Below are positions 52,834 through 61,547 of a stretch of DNA of 64,000 nucleotides, one piece after another. Both the position numbers and the translations under genes were made by a program. Source of the stretch: Pseudomonas sp. DC1.2. GTDB taxonomy: Bacteria; Pseudomonadota; Gammaproteobacteria; Pseudomonadales; Pseudomonadaceae. The notes beneath the pieces were generated by a model that saw only the letters and a list, made by a program, of their open reading frames with translations, was not told the origin of the DNA and did not search any database. Numbering within the stretch: position 1 is the stretch's first letter; each line of letters begins with the position of its first letter. Location: positions 4,531,001-4,595,000 of the forward strand of contig NZ_CP133782.1 in the NCBI RefSeq assembly GCF_034351645.1, given 5' to 3'.

Positions 52834-53478
52834 TCATGCCCTGACAAAGGGGTTGCCGCGCATTTCATCGCCCAGACAAGTGTCAGGACCATGCCCGGTC
52901 ACCACGACTGCTTCCTCGTCGAGGGTGTACAGCCGCTGCTTGATCGAGCGCACGATGGTTGCCTGATCGCCACCCCACAAATCCGTGCGCCCCACCCCGC
53001 GACGAAACAACGTGTCACCGGCAATCAGCAGCTTAGCTTCTGCAAACCAAAAGCTCATGGAGCCTGGTGTATGACCCGGTGTATGAATCGCCACGCCGCA
53101 GCCACAGTCCAGCGCTTCATCGTCGGCCAGCCAGCGATCCGGTGAGGGCACCGGGGTGTAAGGCACGCCGAACATCTGGCATTGCATCTCCAGGTTGTCC
53201 CAGAGGAATTGATCCTCCTTGTGCAGGTGCAGGGTGGCGCCGGTTTTTTCTTTCAACTGCCCAGAGGCCAGGAAATGATCGAGGTGGGCGTGAGTGTGGA
53301 TAATGCTCACGACTTTCAGGCCCAGAGCATCGAGCCGGGCAAGGATTAACTCATGATTGCCACCGGGGTCGACGACGATGGCTTTTTTGGTAATCGGGTC
53401 GCCGATGATCGTGCAGTTGCACTGCAACGGGCCGACGGGGAAAGTTTCGCGGATGAGGGTTCCGTTCAGGGTATTCAT
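52834..53478 (-). CDS. metallo-beta-lactamase-fold hydrolase (YcbL/glyoxalase II-like)
   Basis: The protein has 214 residues. The metal motif HTHAHLDH, then HTPGHTPGSM, AGDTLFRRGVGRTD and VTGHGPDT are those of type I/II glyoxalase II relatives such as YcbL. Probably a thioester (S-lactoylglutathione-like) hydrolase in the cytosol. I start at ATG 53478 (MNTLNGTLIRETFPVGPLQC); the frame extends 16 codons upstream without conservation. It is divergent from the kinase gene, with 104 bases between them. Confidence 0.9.
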   Translation of the reverse strand: MNTLNGTLIRETFPVGPLQCNCTIIGDPITKKAIVVDPGGNHELILARLDALGLKVVSIIHTHAHLDHFLASGQLKEKTGATLHLHKEDQFLWDNLEMQCQMFGVPYTPVPSPDRWLADDEALDCGCGVAIHTPGHTPGSMSFWFAEAKLLIAGDTLFRRGVGRTDLWGGDQATIVRSIKQRLYTLDEEAVVVTGHGPDTCLGDEMRGNPFVRA

Positions 53479-53582
53479 GGGACTGATCCTACTGCTGAGG
53501 CTTGGTTCTGCGGTTGTGATCCGCAAAATTGATAGGTTATGCTCGCGCCGCGCCTATTTTGAAACAAAACGGCAGGAAGCCA

Positions 53583-55484
53583 ATGCCCTCTCCAATGGAA
53601 CACGTGCTTGTCGATAAGAGCGTCCTGTTTCAGGACCCGGATATTATCAACCGCATTCGCGGCAAGAAGGGTTTGCCATTCATATCCCACGCCGATCTTC
53701 TGCAACTTCAGTCCCTGACGACGGGGCACGAACAGGTCCATAAAAACGCGCGACAGTTTTTCCAGCTTTTCGCCAGCCACCCCTCGCGCCCGCACCGTAC
53801 ACTCCCAAAAGGTACAGCACTGCGCCCCGGCGACTTGTTGGCCGAATACGCTTTCGATGGCCAGCCGATCTTTGCGCTAAAGCGAACGGTTGCGCCACCG
53901 GACTCGGCCAAGGTGGGTGAAACCGTCGATTTATGCCGCCACTACGACTTGCTGTTGCTGACGTGTGACGAGGCGCAGCTCAGTCACTGCAAGGCCGCCC
54001 AAGCCAGAGCCACGCGCTGGATAGGTCGTGCTGGGAAAAACCCGGTGAATATATCGCCGCCAACCCTGCCTTTCGACCTCCCTGAAGCGCCCCTCGCTGG
54101 CGCTGACAGTCTGATCCAGAACAAAGGCGTCTCTGTCGCGCCCGGGTCGGTGGTGAAGACATCAAGTGGCCGCCAGTTGACGTTGAACGCCGCGATCAGC
54201 GCCGGTGGCGAAGGGACAATCTACGCCGTCGCGGGCAACGCTGAAGTGTGCAAAATCTATCACCCGGAAAAGCTCACGACTCGCCGCCGCGAAAAGATCG
54301 AGCTTATGGTGACGCGCCAAATCACTGAGCCTGGCATTTGTTGGCCAACCGAGCAGGTGTTCAACGCTCACCAAGAGTTTGTCGGCTATGTGATGCCCAG
54401 GGCGCAGGGAAAAACGCTGCAGACCGCCGTATTTGGCAAACCCATGCTGGCCAAAACGTTCCCGCAGTGGACACGACGAGATTTGGTCAATGTTGCCAGC
54501 GCGTTTCTGAAACAGGTGGAATACCTGCACTCGCTCAACATCATTGTTGGCGACATCAACCCGATGAACCTGCTGGTGACAGCGGACAGCAACAAGGTCT
54601 GGATGGTCGATACGGACAGTTTTCAGATCGGGCATTTTCCGTGCGAGGTCGGCACGGTGAATTTCACCGCCCCGGAAATCCAGGGGAAAAGATACAGCGA
54701 CTACCTGCGCACAAAAAATCACGAAACTTTCGCGGTCGCAACCATGCTGTTCATGATCCTGCTGCCAGGTAAACCGCCTTACTCGCAACAAGGGGGTGGG
54801 ACGGCCTCGGACAACATCAAAAACATGAACTTCCCCTATCGCTACAAAAAAGACAGCGGTAAAGGCAAAGTAAGCGTCACGCCGGTGGGTGCCTGGCAAA
54901 ACATTTGGAGTCATTTACCCTACGCGCTCAAACAGGCGTTCAGTGACACCTTCGAAGATAATCAGCGACGACCGCTCGGTGACTGGTTGAGGCTGCTGAC
55001 TCAGTACGGCGAAGAGTTGCGCAAGGGCAAGCATTGCGATGAGGTGTTTCCCGCCGCTTTTCATATCAACGACCCGGTTGAGGCTGTCTGTGGCACCTGC
55101 AAAAAAACCTACACCGAATCCAAATACTGGCTTAAGAAAATGCAGGCCGTCGGTAGATCGACCCGGTGTGCAGACTGTCAGCGGTCGTCCAAACTGAAAC
55201 AGCTGGCCAGTGAAAGCCAAAAGAAAACCGCGCAGGCAGAGCAGCGTGCGGCGCCACCTCCGGCAGCCTCCGTGCCTCGCGCCACTCCTGCGCCAGTTCG
55301 AAACGCACCTGCACCGGCACGGAAGACACCCTCCCCTGCGCCCGCGCCTCCAGCGCCGTCAAAACCGCAGCAGCAACCGGCTTCCCCCAGACCGCAACCC
55401 TATCCATCAGCACCCGCACGCCCCCTCAATCAAGAGAGCCTGGTGGTCCGCTGGTTCAAACGACTCTTGAAGCGTATTTTGTAA
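53583..55484 (+). CDS. PIN-like / atypical protein kinase / zinc-ribbon protein (YegI/TerY-P kinase type)
   Basis: This is a 633-residue protein. Residues 1-147 look like a PIN nuclease domain of the PhoH-associated kind: VLVDKSVLFQDPDIINRI, EQVHKNARQFFQLF, then YDLLLLTCDEAQL. The kinase core spans about 190-470: glycine loop ISAGGEGTIYAV, probable ATP lysine K224 (VCKIYHP), catalytic loop VGDINPMNLLV with D324 and N329, DTD (343-345) where DFG is usual, and TAPEI. A CxxC...CxxC zinc ribbon follows (C503, C506, C529, C532), then a proline/alanine-rich stretch (about 545-610) and an amphipathic basic end. The start is ATG 53583 behind AGGAAG. It forms one operon with the VWA and PP2C genes. 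Kinase plus zinc ribbon is known for this family; the PIN-like part is my inference from motifs. Confidence 0.85.
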   Translation: MPSPMEHVLVDKSVLFQDPDIINRIRGKKGLPFISHADLLQLQSLTTGHEQVHKNARQFFQLFASHPSRPHRTLPKGTALRPGDLLAEYAFDGQPIFALKRTVAPPDSAKVGETVDLCRHYDLLLLTCDEAQLSHCKAAQARATRWIGRAGKNPVNISPPTLPFDLPEAPLAGADSLIQNKGVSVAPGSVVKTSSGRQLTLNAAISAGGEGTIYAVAGNAEVCKIYHPEKLTTRRREKIELMVTRQITEPGICWPTEQVFNAHQEFVGYVMPRAQGKTLQTAVFGKPMLAKTFPQWTRRDLVNVASAFLKQVEYLHSLNIIVGDINPMNLLVTADSNKVWMVDTDSFQIGHFPCEVGTVNFTAPEIQGKRYSDYLRTKNHETFAVATMLFMILLPGKPPYSQQGGGTASDNIKNMNFPYRYKKDSGKGKVSVTPVGAWQNIWSHLPYALKQAFSDTFEDNQRRPLGDWLRLLTQYGEELRKGKHCDEVFPAAFHINDPVEAVCGTCKKTYTESKYWLKKMQAVGRSTRCADCQRSSKLKQLASESQKKTAQAEQRAAPPPAASVPRATPAPVRNAPAPARKTPSPAPAPPAPSKPQQQPASPRPQPYPSAPARPLNQESLVVRWFKRLLKRIL

Positions 55485-55509
55485 CGCGCCGACTCACAAG
55501 GATGATCCC

Positions 55510-56184
55510 ATGCAAGAAGATTATGTAATTCGTCAGGAAGACCTCATCGAAAACCCAACAGCACGCGTGCCCATTTGCCTCGTGCTGGACGTCAGCGGCT
55601 CGATGGAAGGCGACCCGATTGCGGAACTTCACGCCGGCGTTCAGATGTTTTTCGAGGCCATCCGTAAAGATGATGTAGCGCAATATGCTGCTGAAATCAG
55701 CATCGTCACGTTCGGCGGGACGGCGCAAAAAGTGCTGGATTTCAGTGACATTAATCGTCAGGACGTGCCGCCACTGGTGGCGTCAGGACTGACGCCCATG
55801 GGACATGCCGTTAACATCGCGCTGGACTTGCTGGAAGCGCGTAAGGAAGACTATCAGCGCGCCGGTGTTGATTATTACCAGCCGTGGATGGTGCTCATGA
55901 CCGATGGCGAACCCACCGACGATATTGGCTCAGCGGCTGCTCGCGTGGCCAGCCTGATAAGCCAGCGCAAACTGAGCGTTTTTCCTATTGCGATCGGTAC
56001 GGCGGTGAACATGCAGTCGCTGAGTCAGTTTTCTCCGACACGCCCGCCCCTGCGCCTGAAGGGCTTGAACTTCAATCAGTTCTTTGACTGGCTAAGCCGA
56101 AGCGTATCGCGGGTGTCGCAGTCGACACCTGGAGAAGAGGTAGCGCTGGACATTAAAGGTATCGAAGCCTGGGCACAGATCTAA
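55510..56184 (+). CDS. von Willebrand factor A domain protein (TerY/YegL-like)
   Basis: The 224 residues form one VWA domain with a complete metal-ion-dependent adhesion site: DVSGS (27-31), T95 in ASGLTPMGHA and D132 in LMTDGEPTDD. YegL and TerY proteins of this size are found with a Ser/Thr kinase and a PP2C phosphatase and are thought to be a metal-dependent scaffold or phosphorylation target. It lies 25 bases after the kinase gene and 2 bases before the phosphatase gene, with AAGGATGA upstream of the ATG. Cytoplasmic, no signal or TM segment. Confidence 0.93.
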   Translation: MQEDYVIRQEDLIENPTARVPICLVLDVSGSMEGDPIAELHAGVQMFFEAIRKDDVAQYAAEISIVTFGGTAQKVLDFSDINRQDVPPLVASGLTPMGHAVNIALDLLEARKEDYQRAGVDYYQPWMVLMTDGEPTDDIGSAAARVASLISQRKLSVFPIAIGTAVNMQSLSQFSPTRPPLRLKGLNFNQFFDWLSRSVSRVSQSTPGEEVALDIKGIEAWAQI

Positions 56185-56186
56185 CC

Positions 56187-56996
56187 ATGCCTGACATCCA
56201 GATCAATTTCAGTTGCAAAACAGCCTGCGCTTTTGTGGCAGGACGCTCACACCTCACGACTCACACACCTTGCCAAGACTATGTCGCTGCCAGACAGTCC
56301 AACGAGGTGACGTGCATCGCATTGGCCGACGGGGCGGGCTCCAGAGCCCGGTCCGATGTCGGCGCCCAGGTCGCGGTCACTGCGGCGCTAGCCTTTGTTT
56401 GCAAAAACTTTGAAAGTCTCTGGCAAAACGCGGAAAAATCCCACGCCAAGGCTGCGCAACGCCTGATAAATCGCTGCCTGGACGCGTTCAGACGCAAGTC
56501 GAAAAAACTGGGCTGCGAGATCAACGACCTATCCTGCACCCTGTCCTTCGTCGCTTTTTCACGGGGCCGCTACCTGGCAGGCCATTTGGGTGATGGCGTC
56601 ATCGCACGAGTTGATATAGACGGTCAACTTCTGGCCCTCTCTCATCCGGAAAACGGCGAGTACGCCAATACCACGCTGTTTCTGACGGACCCTAAAGTGG
56701 CTGGGCGCCTCAGGATGTACCGTGGCCCTGTAGAAGGCGCGACAGGCTTTGCGATCATGAGCGACGGCACGGCAGAAAGCCTCTACCACAAATCCAGTGG
56801 CATCCCCGCCCCGGCGATCCTGAAACTGCTGGAGTGGAATACATCGCTACCCAGAAAAAAAATGAAGTCGGTTTTGGCCGACAACCTGCAACACTCCATC
56901 GCCAGTAAAACCGGGGATGACTGCTCAATAGGATTGCTGTCGATCCTGAAGCAGGAGGGACAGACGCACGCTGTGAGCGCCGGCGAAGAGAATTGA
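56187..56996 (+). CDS. PP2C-type protein phosphatase (YegK-like)
   Basis: This 269-residue metal-dependent Ser/Thr phosphatase has acidic metal ligands in CQDYVAAR (D31), ALADGAGSRARSD (D48), GHLGDGVIA (D136), IMSDGTAESLY (D193) and KTGDDCSIGLL (D244/D245), which together define the PP2C site. It is the third gene of the triad, so kinase, presumed target and phosphatase are made together. It ends 65 bases before the convergent LuxR-type regulator; no clear terminator lies between. Confidence 0.92.
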   Translation: MPDIQINFSCKTACAFVAGRSHLTTHTPCQDYVAARQSNEVTCIALADGAGSRARSDVGAQVAVTAALAFVCKNFESLWQNAEKSHAKAAQRLINRCLDAFRRKSKKLGCEINDLSCTLSFVAFSRGRYLAGHLGDGVIARVDIDGQLLALSHPENGEYANTTLFLTDPKVAGRLRMYRGPVEGATGFAIMSDGTAESLYHKSSGIPAPAILKLLEWNTSLPRKKMKSVLADNLQHSIASKTGDDCSIGLLSILKQEGQTHAVSAGEEN

Positions 56997-57061
56997 CCGA
57001 CAGCCGCGGACTCAAGACGCACGGTGTATCGGAGGTGTTCAAACGGTGATTTTCGCCAAAG

Positions 57062-59800
57062 CTACAGCAACACGCCCATTTCCTTCGCCCGCGCCACTGC
57101 ATGGGTGCGCCGCTCTACTCCGAGTTTGCTGTTGATATGGCTGGCGTGGGTTTTCACCGTGTGCAGCGAGATAAACAGTTGATCGCTGATTTGCTGATTG
57201 GAGCACCCTTGGGCGATCAGTCGAAGGACCGCCAGCTCGCGGGTGCTTAGCTGTTCTGCGGTGTGAAAAGCGTCCAGTACAGGTCGGTTGGCCTGTACTG
57301 GAAGACGCTCCACCAGGCTCTGCGTGACGGCCGTCGGCGTGGCTACCTGCAATTGTCCGCGCAACCAGTCAGCGTGCTCGGCCAACAACCCGTCGAAAGG
57401 TTGCAGCACTCCACCGGCCGCAGCGTTGAGCGCTTGAGTCAACGCGCCGCGCGCTTCGGGTTCGCGTCCACCGGACAGCAACAGCGCAATTTTCTGCGTC
57501 AGCGCCATGACGCTAAGCATCTGCCGCCCAGTCTGCTGCCCATGCTCAAGCAACGTATTGAGCCGCCCCTCGGCCAGCATCGGCTGCCCCTGGATGACGT
57601 CCAGTAGCGCGCGCTGAAGTTCGATATGCAACGGCAACTGTGGATGAAACTCCGGCGGTGCAGCAGCGCCTACGCCAGTGTAGGTCTGGCCCAAACGGGC
57701 CAGCCAGGCCTGAGCCAGGTCAGTACGACCCTGGGCCAGCCAGAGTTCACATTTGACCAGCGTGATCATTGCCAGGTAGTAAATCGGCGGCACATCCCAG
57801 ATATGCATCAGCCGTTCGGCTTCGGCGAGTTCGGCGAAGGCTTTGGCAAACTCGCCGCTGCTGCCCTCAAGGCGAGCAATGACGCAATGCCCGATCAGCA
57901 CACTGATATCGCGACAGGCGCGAGCCTCATGCAGTCCCGCCTGTAAACGAAGCCGGGCAGCGTGCGGTTGCGAGCGTAAGGCCAGTAAAAAGCCTTCGTA
58001 AAGGGTCAGCCGGGCACGTACCGCATACAGTCGCTGTGGGGATAACCCCTGCAAGCGTTGCAGCCCTTGGTGGACTTCATCCAGCGCACGCAGGATTTCC
58101 CCGCGAGCCTGCAACACACGCGCACGATCGTAATGCGCCAGCGCTTCGAACAACGGATTCCCCACCCGTTGCGCCAGCTCCAGGGACTCACGGTTCAGGC
58201 CCCGCGCATGCCACAAGTCACCGTCGGCAATCGCCAGGTTAGACAACGCCGAGAGGCACATCAGCCGCTGCCCGTAACGTTTGGCCGGCAGGCTTTCCAG
58301 CGCTTCGGTGCAATAGAGCAAGGTCAGCGCACGATTGCCACGACCGCGCGCGATGATGCCGCTCAGGGCCAGCCATTGGGCGAGCATGGATTTTTGCGCG
58401 GTGGCCGACGGTGCTGGCAGGAAGCGGCTCAAGTGATGGGCCAACTCCTCAGCGGCGTCCAGTTGACAGGCCAGCCCCAACGCCCAGCTGTAAAGCACAA
58501 TCAGCCGCGGCGTGCTGATCAGCAGGCTGTCGGGCAAATCCATTTTCCAGCGCAGCAACATGCCGACGTTCTGTTCCGCCAGCAGTTGCTCTTCTGAAAG
58601 GTTTTGCACCAGGTTAGCGGCCACATCGAGATGCCCTGCGCGTAATGCCTGCTCCACCGCTTCATCGAGCAATCCTTGGGCATTGAACCAGCGGCAGGCC
58701 CTTAAGTGCAGGCTGGCGGCAGGCACTATCGCCTGAGTGGTGGGCCGAGTACGCAGCAGATCGGAAAACAGATGGTGGTAGCGATACCAGCGCCCCTGCT
58801 CATCCAGGGGCACCAGGAAAACCTGATGCGCCAAGAGGAAACGCACGATCTCGGCACTGTCATGGGCCTCACGCACGGCGTCGCACAGCTCGATACAAAA
58901 GCGCTCCTGCGGGGCGGTGTCATAAAGAAATGACTGCACGTCTGCGGGCAAACAATCGATAACTTCTTCCAGCAAGTAATCGCGAATCAACCCTTCCCCA
59001 CCGTGCAACGCCTGAGGCAGCGGCCCGTTGGGCCCCGCCTCCGAGGCTGCGAGCAGCCAGAAACGCAAGCCAGCGACCCACCCTTCGCTGCGCTGGATCA
59101 GGCTTTCCAGCGCCTCGCCGCGCAAGGAACTGCTGTGCCGGTCAAGCAGCGTAAGGGCTTCATCATGGGTCAGACGCAGGTCTTGTTCATGCAGTTCGAG
59201 CAGTTGCCGCGATAGCCGCAGTCGCGCGAGGTGCCAGTCGGGGCGCTGGCGGCTGGTGACCATGACCAGTAGGCCATCGGGAAGATGATTGAGGAAAAAT
59301 TGCAGGCAACGATCAAGCACCGGCCCCTGAGCCAAGTGGTAGTCATCAAGCACCAGCAGCAACGGTGTACTCGGCGAAAGATGTACGGCCAACTCATCGA
59401 GCAGCCCGTCCAGCCATTCCTCGAAGGCAAACGGCTGATGGCGCTGACGCATTTTCAGCAAACCGAGGGCCTGGCTGCCCAACTGCGGAAAAAAGTCCTG
59501 AAGACCTTCGAGCAGACGTTCCAGAAAACGCCCAGGATCGCTGTCCCGTCGGCTCAAACCCAACCACAGGCTTTGCCAATGAGCCGGTAACCCCTGACAG
59601 AACTCCACCGCCAACGAACTCTTGCCAAACCCTGCCGGAGCGCTGACCAACAACAGCCTGCCACCGAGCCCCGCACTCAGGCGCTCACACAGACGAGGCC
59701 GCAATACATGCCCTTCGGGCAGCGGCGGCCTGAAAAAACGCCCGTCCAATGCTGCGACGGCAACGCTTGCAGGACCTGGAAGTGGTGACAGATCAGTCAT
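57062..59800 (-). CDS. MalT-type (LAL) LuxR-family transcriptional regulator
   Basis: This 912-residue STAND ATPase activator has Walker A APAGFGKSS (54-62) and Walker B LLLVLDD (147-153). The middle (about 370-830) is a long TPR-like helical solenoid that would bind the inducer. A C-terminal LuxR helix-turn-helix follows (about 845-908, LSTRELAVLRLIAQGCSNQQ). It lies directly upstream, in transcript direction downstream, of the DUF1329/DUF1302/acyl-CoA synthetase genes, and probably activates them. The inducer is unknown. Confidence 0.93.
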   Translation of the reverse strand: MTDLSPLPGPASVAVAALDGRFFRPPLPEGHVLRPRLCERLSAGLGGRLLLVSAPAGFGKSSLAVEFCQGLPAHWQSLWLGLSRRDSDPGRFLERLLEGLQDFFPQLGSQALGLLKMRQRHQPFAFEEWLDGLLDELAVHLSPSTPLLLVLDDYHLAQGPVLDRCLQFFLNHLPDGLLVMVTSRQRPDWHLARLRLSRQLLELHEQDLRLTHDEALTLLDRHSSSLRGEALESLIQRSEGWVAGLRFWLLAASEAGPNGPLPQALHGGEGLIRDYLLEEVIDCLPADVQSFLYDTAPQERFCIELCDAVREAHDSAEIVRFLLAHQVFLVPLDEQGRWYRYHHLFSDLLRTRPTTQAIVPAASLHLRACRWFNAQGLLDEAVEQALRAGHLDVAANLVQNLSEEQLLAEQNVGMLLRWKMDLPDSLLISTPRLIVLYSWALGLACQLDAAEELAHHLSRFLPAPSATAQKSMLAQWLALSGIIARGRGNRALTLLYCTEALESLPAKRYGQRLMCLSALSNLAIADGDLWHARGLNRESLELAQRVGNPLFEALAHYDRARVLQARGEILRALDEVHQGLQRLQGLSPQRLYAVRARLTLYEGFLLALRSQPHAARLRLQAGLHEARACRDISVLIGHCVIARLEGSSGEFAKAFAELAEAERLMHIWDVPPIYYLAMITLVKCELWLAQGRTDLAQAWLARLGQTYTGVGAAAPPEFHPQLPLHIELQRALLDVIQGQPMLAEGRLNTLLEHGQQTGRQMLSVMALTQKIALLLSGGREPEARGALTQALNAAAGGVLQPFDGLLAEHADWLRGQLQVATPTAVTQSLVERLPVQANRPVLDAFHTAEQLSTRELAVLRLIAQGCSNQQISDQLFISLHTVKTHASHINSKLGVERRTHAVARAKEMGVLL

Positions 59801-60094
59801 GGCCGGCTCTTGTTTGAATGGCTATTGGCGGCGTTGCAGATGTCCGCAGACTAGCGGTAAACGAAGAGCTATTGAAGGTTATTGCTACAAATGGCTACAA
59901 AAAGACTACGTGCAGAAATGTCAGACGTGCTTTGGAGGGGGGCTGACAGCCGAAGTCGCCCGCATCGCGGGCGGGTACGCACGCCCACTTGATCGCGTTT
60001 TCATGAAAAAACGCGCACGCCTGTCGCCGAGTGCTTGCTTCGCGTGGCGACCGGACGAAGAGGCTATTCGGACCTTGGCAAGTATTTCACAGGC
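59801..60094. other. non-coding interval between the LAL regulator gene and the DUF1329 terminator
   Basis: This 294-base gap should hold the regulator's own promoter (minus strand). It contains a small hairpin CGCGTTTT...AAAACGCG near 59996-60017. No gene and no clear -35/-10 pair is seen. Confidence 0.4.
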
Positions 60095-60128
60095 AAAAAA
60101 ACGCCCCGAACCAGTCGGGGCGTTTTTT
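60095..60128 (-). terminator. terminator after the DUF1329 gene
   Basis: AAAAAAACGCCCCGA-ctgg-TCGGGGCGTTTTTT is a strong hairpin with A and T runs, 29 bases past the DUF1329 stop; it can work in both directions. Confidence 0.88.
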
Positions 60129-60156
60129 CGAGGATGCGGCCTCTATTCAGTGCGTA

Positions 60157-61521
60157 TCAGCGAACACCTTCCTGACGCAGAGCGGCAGGGGTGAAGTCGC
60201 TGGTGGTCGCGGTGAAGCCGAAGTCATAGGCTTGTTTCTCTTCGTTCTTCATACCCAGCGCCAGGTAACGACCCGATTGCAGGTCGTACAGGACTTCCAG
60301 GGCATACCACGGCACTTGCTTGTCGTAGTAGTCCTCGGCATGCGCCTCGGCCACGCGCCAAAGCTGACCACGACCATCGTAGTGATCGATCACGGCAGCC
60401 TGCCAGGTGTCTTCGTCAATGTAGAAGTCACGTTTGGCGTAGATGTGGCGCTGACCTTCTTTGAGGGTAGCAACCACATGCCAGACGCGGCGCAGCTCAT
60501 AACGGGTCAGGTCCTGGTTGATATGGCCGGCCTTGATGATGTCCGCGTACTTGAGCGTCGGTGAGTCGATCTTGTAGCTGTCGGAGGCGATGTACATCTC
60601 TTTCTTGCCTTCGAGTTTCCAGTCGTAGCGATCCGGAGCACCGTTATACATGTCGAGGTTGTCGGAAGTGCGCAGGCCATCCGCCGCAGTACCCGGCCCG
60701 TCATACGAGACTTGCGGCGCACGACGCACCCGACGCTGCCCAGCGTTGTAGACCCACGCCGAGCGGGGCTCTTTAACCTGGTCGAGTGTTTCGTGTACCA
60801 ACAGAACGCCACCAGCCAGACGCGCCGGCGCGGTCACTTTCTGCTTGAAGTAGAACAGAATGTTGCCCGGATTTTTTGGGTCGTAGTCCTTCATCTTGTC
60901 GCGGAACACAAACTGATCCTGGAAGTACACCAGGCTGAACGAGCCGTTCGGTTGTGGCGTCGCCTGGGTTACCAGACGGGTCACACTGCCGCCACGATAA
61001 CGAGTGATGTGGTTCCAGATGACTTCAACGCCGGTTTTCGGAATAGGGAAAGGCACAGCGGTTTCGAAGTTTTCCAGTCCATTACCGCCAGACACCAGGT
61101 TAGTGCTGGTGGCGTTCTTTTTGATCGCAGCGAACACGTCATCCGGCACGGTCGAGCCACGATGGGACGGGTAGACCGGCATGATGAACGTGTCCGGGTA
61201 GCGCTTGAACATCGCGTATTGGCCCGGAGCCAGTTTTTCCTTGTACTGATCGACGTTCTTCGCGGTGATGGTGAACAGTGGCTTTTCACTGGCAAACGGG
61301 TTGGACAGGAAACCTTTGCTGTCGACCGCACCGGCGTTTTTCGGCAGCGGTTTCCAGGCCGGAATCGAACCGTCGGCATTGCCCGCCATTTCCGCGCCCA
61401 TCGGCGTCAGGCTCTTGCCCAGTTTGTCCGCCTCGGCCGCAGGCACTGCTGCCATGACAGCACTCGCCAGCAGCGAAAGCCCAAGTACACCGGCGTGGAA
61501 CAGACTCTTTGTTATTTTCAT
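60157..61521 (-). CDS. DUF1329 exported protein
   Basis: This 454-residue protein has a cleavable signal (about 1-25, LLASAVMAAVP). Family features are KLGKSLTPMGAEMAGNADGS, RYPDTFIMPVYPSHR, NAGQRRVRRAPQVSYDGPGT and a YLALGMKNEEKQAYDFGF end. Members resemble LolB/LolA-like outer-membrane lipid-handling folds and are nearly always beside a DUF1302 gene. The pair is linked to growth on hydrophobic or esterified compounds in pseudomonads, with the molecular role open. It lies 26 bases after the DUF1302 gene, in the same operon. Confidence 0.9.
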   Translation of the reverse strand: MKITKSLFHAGVLGLSLLASAVMAAVPAAEADKLGKSLTPMGAEMAGNADGSIPAWKPLPKNAGAVDSKGFLSNPFASEKPLFTITAKNVDQYKEKLAPGQYAMFKRYPDTFIMPVYPSHRGSTVPDDVFAAIKKNATSTNLVSGGNGLENFETAVPFPIPKTGVEVIWNHITRYRGGSVTRLVTQATPQPNGSFSLVYFQDQFVFRDKMKDYDPKNPGNILFYFKQKVTAPARLAGGVLLVHETLDQVKEPRSAWVYNAGQRRVRRAPQVSYDGPGTAADGLRTSDNLDMYNGAPDRYDWKLEGKKEMYIASDSYKIDSPTLKYADIIKAGHINQDLTRYELRRVWHVVATLKEGQRHIYAKRDFYIDEDTWQAAVIDHYDGRGQLWRVAEAHAEDYYDKQVPWYALEVLYDLQSGRYLALGMKNEEKQAYDFGFTATTSDFTPAALRQEGVR

Positions 61522-61547
61522 ATGTGTTCGTCCTGAAAATGCAGTGC

